Assembly: GCF_014701095.1 (NCBI RefSeq)
Contig: NZ_AP023439.1
Location: 5,816,001-5,880,000 of the forward strand
DNA length: 64,000 bases
Direction: 5' to 3'
Source of the DNA: Streptomyces tuirus
Lineage (GTDB): Bacteria; Actinomycetota; Actinomycetes; Streptomycetales; Streptomycetaceae
The notes under the pieces are model-generated. The model was not told the DNA's origin. It saw only the letters and a list, made by a program, of their open reading frames with translations, and made no database searches. The first letter of the stretch is position 1; each line of letters begins with the position of its first letter. This document shows, one piece after another, positions 58,984-64,000 of the stretch. The position numbers and the translations under genes were made by a program.

Positions 58984-59428
58984 ACCAGACCGCCTTGCCG
59001 GACTCGGTCGGGCGGTGCCCGCAGGACGAGCTCAGGGCGCGGATCAGCAGCAGCCCGCGCCCGTGCTCCTGCCAGGGGTCGGGCGGCCCGCCGGCCGGGC
59101 GGGTGAGGTCGCCGGGCGGGGCCGGGTCGGTGTCGTGCACCTCGACCTGACATCCCGACGGCATCAGCTCCACGACCAGCTCTATCGGCGTCTCGCCCGT
59201 GGTGTGCTCCACGGCGTTCGCCACCAGCTCCGCCGTCAGCAGCTCCGCGGTGTCGCAGTCCGCGCCGTGCCGCACCTCGGCCAGCGCCGTACGGACCAGG
59301 GCACGGGCCACGGGCACCGCCGCTGCGGTGTGCGGCAGCGCGATGCGCCAGGAGGCGGGAGCTGAGGAGAGTTCGTACACGGCGGGTCCGTTCATGGAGC
59401 AGGACATCCTGCTTTCAACCTTATGCAT
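58940..59428 (-). CDS. ATP-binding protein, anti-sigma/SpoIIAB-like (HATPase_c)
   Basis: 162 residues from the ATG at 59426-59428; ATGs at 59405-59407 and 59393-59395 in the same frame are possible alternatives. GHKL ATPase motifs: ELLTAELVANAVEHT (N-box Asn), VEVHDTDPAPPGD (G1-like Asp) and HGRGLLLIRALS (G2 box). This is the small RsbW-like family abundant in Streptomyces, controlling sigma factors or other proteins by phosphorylation or binding. Its 3' end overlaps that of the permease by 44 bases in a convergent arrangement. Confidence 0.82.
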   Translation of the reverse strand: MHKVESRMSCSMNGPAVYELSSAPASWRIALPHTAAAVPVARALVRTALAEVRHGADCDTAELLTAELVANAVEHTTGETPIELVVELMPSGCQVEVHDTDPAPPGDLTRPAGGPPDPWQEHGRGLLLIRALSSSCGHRPTESGKAVWFRLPVVPAQRRSSA

Positions 59429-59715
59429 GGTACGGCGCCGCTCTTCCGAAGCATCCCGGGGGCACCGCCGGAGGCGCCCTTGCCTCCGTGCCGGACGGCT
59501 TACCCAGGTCAACGCGCCGCCGCGCACAGCTGCTGCCGCCGTTACGCCGGTGTGGACGACCTGTGACGGATGTGACCGGACCAGGTCACGCCGGGCCCGC
59601 ACCGGAGTCCTACCCGGACGGCCTATCGCGCACTCATGACGACAGTCACGGATGAGTGATAGCTTCGGAGGGTAGAGCTCTGTGAGGCAGTGCCCGCCCG
59701 AGGAGGCCGCACGTC

Positions 59716-60543
59716 ATGAGTCCCTTCACCGGCTCCGCCGCCCGCACCCCAGGCTGGGAGCATCTGCGCGTCGACATCGCGGACGGCGTCGCCACCGTCA
59801 CCCTGGCCCGCCCCGAGAAGCTCAACGCGCTCACCTTCGGCGCCTACGCCGACCTGCGCGACCTGCTCGCGGAGCTGTCCCGGGAGCGGTCCGTACGGGC
59901 CATGGTGCTGGCCGGGGAAGGCCGCGGCTTCTGCTCCGGCGGCGACGTCGACGAGATCATCGGCACCACCCTCGGCATGGACACCGCCCAGCTCCTGGAC
60001 TTCAACCGGATGACCGGGCAGGTGGTCCGCGCGATCCGGGAGTGCCCGTTCCCCGTGATCGCGGCCCTGCACGGCGTGGCGGCGGGAGCGGGAGCGGTCC
60101 TCGCCCTGGCCGCGGACTTCCGCGTCGCCGACCCCACCGCCCGCTTCGCCTTCCTCTTCACCCGCGTCGGTCTCTCCGGCGGCGACATGGGCGCGGCCTA
60201 CCTGCTGCCCCGGGTCGTCGGCCTGGGCCACGCGACCCGCCTGCTGATGCTGGGCGACCCGGTCCGGGCCATCGAGGCGGAGCGCATCGGGCTGATCAGC
60301 GAACTGACCGAGGAGGGCGCCGCCGACGAGGCCGCACAACAGCTGGCCCGCCGCCTGGCAGAGGGGCCGGCCCTGGCCTACGCCCAGACCAAGGCGCTGC
60401 TCACGTCCGAACTGGACATGCCCCTGGCGGCCTCGGTGGAACTCGACGCCTCGACCCAGGCGCTGTTGATGAACGGCGAGGACTACGCCGAGTTCCACGC
60501 GGCGTTCACGGAGAAGCGCCCTCCGAAGTGGAGCGGACGGTGA
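59716..60543 (+). CDS. enoyl-CoA hydratase/isomerase family protein
   Basis: 275 residues with a crotonase fold: VATVTLARPEKLNALTFGAY, GRGFCSGGDVDEI (first oxyanion hole), AALHGVAAGAGAVLALAADF (second), and LSGGDMGAAYLLPRVVG. The acidic active-site positions lie in the usual region. It hydrates or isomerises an acyl-CoA. Its TGA overlaps the GTG of the salicylyl-CoA 5-hydroxylase gene, so it should act on the same aromatic or aryl-CoA route. Confidence 0.88.
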   Translation: MSPFTGSAARTPGWEHLRVDIADGVATVTLARPEKLNALTFGAYADLRDLLAELSRERSVRAMVLAGEGRGFCSGGDVDEIIGTTLGMDTAQLLDFNRMTGQVVRAIRECPFPVIAALHGVAAGAGAVLALAADFRVADPTARFAFLFTRVGLSGGDMGAAYLLPRVVGLGHATRLLMLGDPVRAIEAERIGLISELTEEGAADEAAQQLARRLAEGPALAYAQTKALLTSELDMPLAASVELDASTQALLMNGEDYAEFHAAFTEKRPPKWSGR

Positions 60544-62855
60544 GCGCGGTGCCTTTGGGCGACACCGGCCACCCCCTCCGCGTCGCGATCATCGGCGGCG
60601 GCCCGGGAGGGCTCTACGCCGCCGCCCTCCTCAAGCGCCTGGACCCCGGACGGGAGGTCACCGTCTGGGAGCGCAACGCCCCCGACGACACCTTCGGCTT
60701 CGGCGTGGTCCTCTCCGACGAGACACTCGGCGGCATTGAACACGCCGACCCCGAGGTCTACGAGGCCCTCCAGCAGCACTTCACCCGCTGGGACGACATA
60801 GACATCGTCCACCGCACCCACCGCCACACCTCCGGCGGACACGGATTCGCGGCCCTCGGCCGCAAACGGCTGCTCGAGATCCTCCACACCCGCTGCCGCG
60901 AACTCGGCGTCGGCCTCCGCTTCCGCACCGAGGCCCCGCCCGACCTCCCGCACACCCACGACCTGGTCATCGCCGCGGACGGCATCCACAGCGCCACCCG
61001 CGCAACCCACGCGGACGTCTTCCGCCCCCGGGTGACGACCCACCGCTGCCGCTACATCTGGCTCGCCGCCGACTTCCCCTTCGACTCCTTCCGCTTCGAG
61101 ATCGCCGAGACCGAACACGGCGTGATGCAGCTCCACGCCTACCCCTACGCCCCCGACGCCTCGACCGTGATCATCGAGATGCGCGAAGAGGTCTGGCACG
61201 CGGCCGGCTTCGACGAGCTGGGCGAGGCGGAGTCGATCGAGCGCTGCGGCAAGATCTTCGCGGAGGCGCTCCGCGGCCGTCCCCTGTCGTCGAACAACTC
61301 CATGTGGACGACGTTCCGCACGGTGGTCAACGACCGCTGGTCGCACGGCAACATCGTGCTCCTCGGGGACGCCGCCCACACCGCCCACTTCTCCATCGGC
61401 TCCGGCACCAAGCTCGCCGTGGAGGACGCCCTCGCCCTGGCCGCCTGTCTGGAGGAGGGGGACTCAACTTCCGAGGCCCTGACCGCCTACGAGGAGGAGC
61501 GGCGCCCCGTCGTCGCCTCCACGCAGCGCGCGGCCCGGGCCAGCCTGGAGTGGTTCGAGAACATCGCCCTGTACCTGGACCAGCCGCCCCGCCAGTTCGC
61601 CTTCAACCTCCTCACGCGCAGCCGCCGAGTCACGCACGACAATCTGCGGCTGCGCGACGCCCGCTTCACGGAGACGGTCGAGCGCGAGTTCGGCTGCCCG
61701 CCCGGCACGCCCCCGATGTTCACGCCGTTCCGGCTGCGCGGTCTGACCCTGCGCAACCGGGTCGTCGTCTCGCCCATGGACATGTACTCGGCCGTCGACG
61801 GCGTCCCCGGCGACTTCCACCTCGTCCACCTGGGCGCGCGGGCGCTGGGCGGGGCCGGGCTGGTGATGACGGAGATGGTGTGCGTCAGCGAGGAGGGCCG
61901 CATCACGCCCGGCTGCGCCGGCCTCTACACCGGCCGGCAGGCCGAGGCGTGGAAGCGGATCACCAACTTCGTCCACGACCGGGCCCCCGGCACCGCGATC
62001 GGCGTGCAGCTCGGCCACAGCGGCCGCAAGGGCTCCACGCGGCTGATGTGGGAGGGCATGGACGAGCCGCTGGAGGAGGGCAACTGGCCGCTGGTCGCCC
62101 CCTCCGCGCTGCCGTACAAGGAACGCAGCCAGACGCCGCGTGAACTGTCCCGCGCTCAACTGACCGACATCCGGGAGCAGTTCACGGCGTCCGCGGTGCG
62201 CGCCGCCCGGGCCGGCTTCGACCTGCTCGAACTGCACTGCGCGCACGGCTACCTGCTGTCCGGGTTCCTCTCCCCGCTGACCAACCGGCGCACCGACGCC
62301 TACGGCGGCTCCCTGGAGAAGCGGCTGCGCTTCCCGCTGGAGGTCTTCGACGCCGTACGGAACGTATGGCCGGGGGAGCGGCCCATGACCGTCCGTGTCT
62401 CCGCCACCGACTGGGCCGAGGGCGGCACGACCGCCGAGGACGCCGTCGAGATCGCCCGGGCCTTCGCCGCGCACGGCGCCGACGCGATCGACGTGTCGAC
62501 GGGCCAGGTCGTCGCGGACGAGCGGCCGGAGTTCGGACGGTCGTACCAGACGCCGTTCGCCGACCGGATCCGCCACAGCACCGGCATCCCGGTGATCGCG
62601 GTCGGCGCGATCTCCTCCTGGGACGACGTCAACTCCCTGATCCTCGCGGGCCGCACCGACCTCTGCGCCCTGGCCCGCCCCCACCTCTACGACCCCCACT
62701 GGACCCTGCACGCGGCGGCCGAGCAGGACTACACCGGCCCGGGTGCGCCCTGGCCGGATCCGTACCGCGCGGGCAGCCGCCGCCCCCAGACGGGCCGTAC
62801 GGACGCCCCGAAACCGCGGCTGAGTCTGGGAGGCGGCGGCGCGGGCGGCGGTTAG
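60540..62855 (+). CDS. bifunctional salicylyl-CoA 5-hydroxylase / OYE-type oxidoreductase
   Basis: 771 residues from the GTG at 60540 (GTGA overlap); the longer open frame from 59682 is a shadow of the hydratase. Residues 1-390 are a flavin monooxygenase (IIGGGPGGLYAAALLKRL, ERNAPDDTFGFGVVLSDETL, LLGDAAHTAHFSIGSGTKLA). Residues about 395-755 are an old-yellow-enzyme TIM barrel (FTPFRLRGLTLRNRVVVSPM, LLELHCAHGYLLSGFLSP, GGSLEKRLRF). This fusion is the described layout for salicylyl-CoA 5-hydroxylase and 2-aminobenzoyl-CoA monooxygenase/reductase. With the hydratase it suggests degradation of salicylate- or anthranilate-type acids by their CoA thioesters; a CoA ligase is not seen here. Confidence 0.88.
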   Translation: MSAVPLGDTGHPLRVAIIGGGPGGLYAAALLKRLDPGREVTVWERNAPDDTFGFGVVLSDETLGGIEHADPEVYEALQQHFTRWDDIDIVHRTHRHTSGGHGFAALGRKRLLEILHTRCRELGVGLRFRTEAPPDLPHTHDLVIAADGIHSATRATHADVFRPRVTTHRCRYIWLAADFPFDSFRFEIAETEHGVMQLHAYPYAPDASTVIIEMREEVWHAAGFDELGEAESIERCGKIFAEALRGRPLSSNNSMWTTFRTVVNDRWSHGNIVLLGDAAHTAHFSIGSGTKLAVEDALALAACLEEGDSTSEALTAYEEERRPVVASTQRAARASLEWFENIALYLDQPPRQFAFNLLTRSRRVTHDNLRLRDARFTETVEREFGCPPGTPPMFTPFRLRGLTLRNRVVVSPMDMYSAVDGVPGDFHLVHLGARALGGAGLVMTEMVCVSEEGRITPGCAGLYTGRQAEAWKRITNFVHDRAPGTAIGVQLGHSGRKGSTRLMWEGMDEPLEEGNWPLVAPSALPYKERSQTPRELSRAQLTDIREQFTASAVRAARAGFDLLELHCAHGYLLSGFLSPLTNRRTDAYGGSLEKRLRFPLEVFDAVRNVWPGERPMTVRVSATDWAEGGTTAEDAVEIARAFAAHGADAIDVSTGQVVADERPEFGRSYQTPFADRIRHSTGIPVIAVGAISSWDDVNSLILAGRTDLCALARPHLYDPHWTLHAAAEQDYTGPGAPWPDPYRAGSRRPQTGRTDAPKPRLSLGGGGAGGG

Positions 62856-62865
62856 GATCCGGGGC

Positions 62866-63816
62866 ATGGCCCTGACGCTGGACGACGTGGACCGGTTCGA
62901 AGCATCCAGGCCGCGCCTGGAGGCCGTGGCCTATCGGCTGCTGGGCTCGGCGAGCGAGGCCGAGGACGCCGTGCAGGAGACGTTCCTGCGCTGGCAGGGC
63001 GCCGACCGTGATCGCATCGGAGTTCCCGAGGCGTGGCTGACGAAGGTCCTCACCAACCTGTGTCTCAACCAGCTCACCTCGGCCCGTGCGCGCCGTGAGA
63101 CCTACGTCGGGCAGTGGCTGCCCGAGCCGCTGCTCGCCGGGGACCGGATGCTCGGGCCCGCCGACACCGCCGAGCAGCGTGAATCGGTCTCCTACGCGGT
63201 GCTCGTCCTGCTGGAGCGGCTCTCCCCGAACGAGCGGGCGGTGTACGTGCTGCGGGAGGCCTTCGACTATCCGCACCGGGAGATCGCCGAGATCCTCGAC
63301 ATCACCGAGGCCTCCAGCCAGCAGATCTTCCACCGCGCGAAGAAGCATGTCGCGGACGGCAGGGCCCGGACCCGCACCGAGATCGACGAGGCCGCCGCGC
63401 GCCGGATCATCGACGAGTTCCTCGCGGCCGCCGCGAGCGGCAAGACCGAGCCGCTCGTCCAGCTGCTCACCGGGGACGCCGTCGCGGTCGGCGACGGCGG
63501 CGGGAAGGTCCCGGCGCGCGCCAGGGCGTTCGAGGGCGCCCTCGCGGTCGCGAAGTTCATGCGGGGTCTGTTCAAGCCCAGCGCGGCCAAGCGCGCCCTG
63601 GTCGGCGGCTCGCCCGACGTCTACGCCTGGACCGCCAACGGTGAACCCGCCCTCGTGGTGGTCCTCGACGGGCGGGTCATCGGCGTCATGTGCCTGGAGA
63701 TCGCCGACGACGGCATTTTGGCGTTCCGCAACCAGGTCAACCCCGACAAGCTCGAACGCGCGACCCGGCTGTGGTCCGCCGGCGACCACGGAGTCCCCCT
63801 GCTCACGGTCTTCTGA
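62866..63816 (+). CDS. ECF41-type RNA polymerase sigma factor (SigJ-like) with SnoaL-like tail
   Basis: 316 residues. Sigma region 2 (YRLLGSASEAEDAVQETFLR) and region 4 (LSPNERAVYVLREAFDYPHR, EIAEILDITEASSQQIFHRA) are followed by a SnoaL-like C-terminal domain. All three marks of group ECF41 are visible: WLPEP in the linker near residue 85, DGGGK near 211 and NPDKL near 292. In this group the tail itself regulates activity and no anti-sigma factor is needed; the partner is an oxidoreductase, epimerase or carboxymuconolactone decarboxylase encoded next door, as here. 10 bases separate it from the hydroxylase gene, so it may be co-transcribed with that operon. Confidence 0.9.
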   Translation: MALTLDDVDRFEASRPRLEAVAYRLLGSASEAEDAVQETFLRWQGADRDRIGVPEAWLTKVLTNLCLNQLTSARARRETYVGQWLPEPLLAGDRMLGPADTAEQRESVSYAVLVLLERLSPNERAVYVLREAFDYPHREIAEILDITEASSQQIFHRAKKHVADGRARTRTEIDEAAARRIIDEFLAAAASGKTEPLVQLLTGDAVAVGDGGGKVPARARAFEGALAVAKFMRGLFKPSAAKRALVGGSPDVYAWTANGEPALVVVLDGRVIGVMCLEIADDGILAFRNQVNPDKLERATRLWSAGDHGVPLLTVF

Positions 63817-63831
63817 CCCGGCCGACCGTGA

Positions 63832-63847
63832 TGTGACGCGCGTCACA
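63832..63847. promoter_or_regulatory. perfect 16-bp palindrome upstream of the oxidoreductase
   Basis: TGTGACGCGCGTCACA is fully symmetric and lies between the sigma factor stop and the next gene. It contains the GTCACA part of the reported ECF41 -35 box (TGTCACA), but no convincing CGTC -10 box at the right distance was found. It may be a regulator operator. Confidence 0.45.
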
Positions 63848-63930
63848 CCGCGCTCCTGTCAGGAAACGGCGGGCCGCCCGGTTCAAGTGGCGAACCCGCT
63901 GAAGACAGCCGTCATGACAGGAGCCACGCC

Positions 63931-64000
63931 ATGCAGCACCGCATCGTCGTCCTCGGAGCCGGCTACACCGGAGCAACCGCCGCCGGGCGCCTCGCCAGGC
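63931..64000 (+). CDS. start of an NAD(P)/FAD-dependent oxidoreductase (3' cut by window)
   Basis: ATG at 63931 with AGGAG about eight bases upstream. The 23 visible residues begin MQHRIVVLGAGYTGATAAGR, a dinucleotide-binding beta-alpha-beta start (GAGYTG) of NADH-dehydrogenase-like flavoproteins. Being directly downstream of an ECF41 sigma factor, it is the expected COE-type partner gene. Confidence 0.75.
   Translation, partial: MQHRIVVLGAGYTGATAAGRLAR

Noticed and set aside
59682..62855. 1057-aa continuous plus-strand frame covering the hydratase and the hydroxylase
   Set aside because: The first 285 codons are an Arg/Pro/Gly-rich shadow of the crotonase gene in another frame; family homology begins only at the GTG at 60540.

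Overview
The window looks like chromosomal DNA from a Streptomyces-type actinomycete. GC content and third-position GC are very high, GTG and TTG starts are common, Shine-Dalgarno boxes are strong, and TTA codons are rare enough to stand out. The gene content is also typical: a SARP/AfsR-type regulator, a two-domain Lrp/AsnC regulator, a SepF-like protein, an Fxs-type peptide system and an ECF41 sigma factor. I saw no rRNA, tRNA or CRISPR array.

Layout. 1-1.4 kb: a 5'-truncated gene, three tiny membrane proteins, and the worn stump of an mhpD-mhpF (meta-cleavage) junction. 1.6-10.1 kb: one giant 2819-aa minus-strand gene joining helical/TPR repeats, a AAA-type ATPase, a kinase-like domain that lacks the DFG aspartate, and a C-terminal module with its own perfect internal ribosome-binding site. 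10.8-19.8 kb: an SDR, a SARP/AfsR regulator with two TTA codons, a truncated flavin reductase, an imine-reductase-like dehydrogenase, an unknown pair including a membrane protein, and a phage-lysin-like amidase. 20.3-26 kb: a divergent catabolic cluster (Lrp regulator, YtcJ-type amidohydrolase, flavin monooxygenase, NCS1 permease). 26-30 kb: a small conserved-looking gene, a Gly-Gly-leader-type small peptide gene, and a CNNM/CBS membrane-protein pair. 30.3-34.5 kb: a self-contained assimilatory nitrate reductase fused to a CysJ-like NADPH flavoprotein, behind repeated GlnR-like sites. 34.6-39 kb: a SepF-like gene, a 12-bp-period repeat patch, an ATPase with an overlapping MazG-like gene, a 223-bp MITE lying on the stop codon of a small gene, and an F420/LLM oxidoreductase. 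39.1-43.2 kb: the Hen1-Pnkp RNA-repair operon.

43.3-55.1 kb is the most striking block. A VMAP protein with an N-terminal effector-associated domain, a MoxR ATPase and a 1509-aa vWA-like/NB-ARC/TPR (FxsT-type) protein form one tight operon. They are followed by an alpha/beta hydrolase, a caspase-like protease with a C-terminal effector-associated domain, an FxsA-like small peptide that lacks the usual FxSxx end, and a HExxH-type peptide hydroxylase. It reads as an NTP-driven conflict system coupled to a RiPP modification module without a radical SAM enzyme. Three of its genes carry in-frame TTA codons, suggesting bldA (developmental) control.

55.1-64 kb returns to metabolism: arginine deiminase, ornithine carbamoyltransferase and an amino-acid permease; an anti-sigma-type ATPase; an enoyl-CoA hydratase coupled to a bifunctional salicylyl-CoA 5-hydroxylase/oxidoreductase; and an ECF41 sigma factor followed by the start of its probable oxidoreductase partner, cut by the window end.
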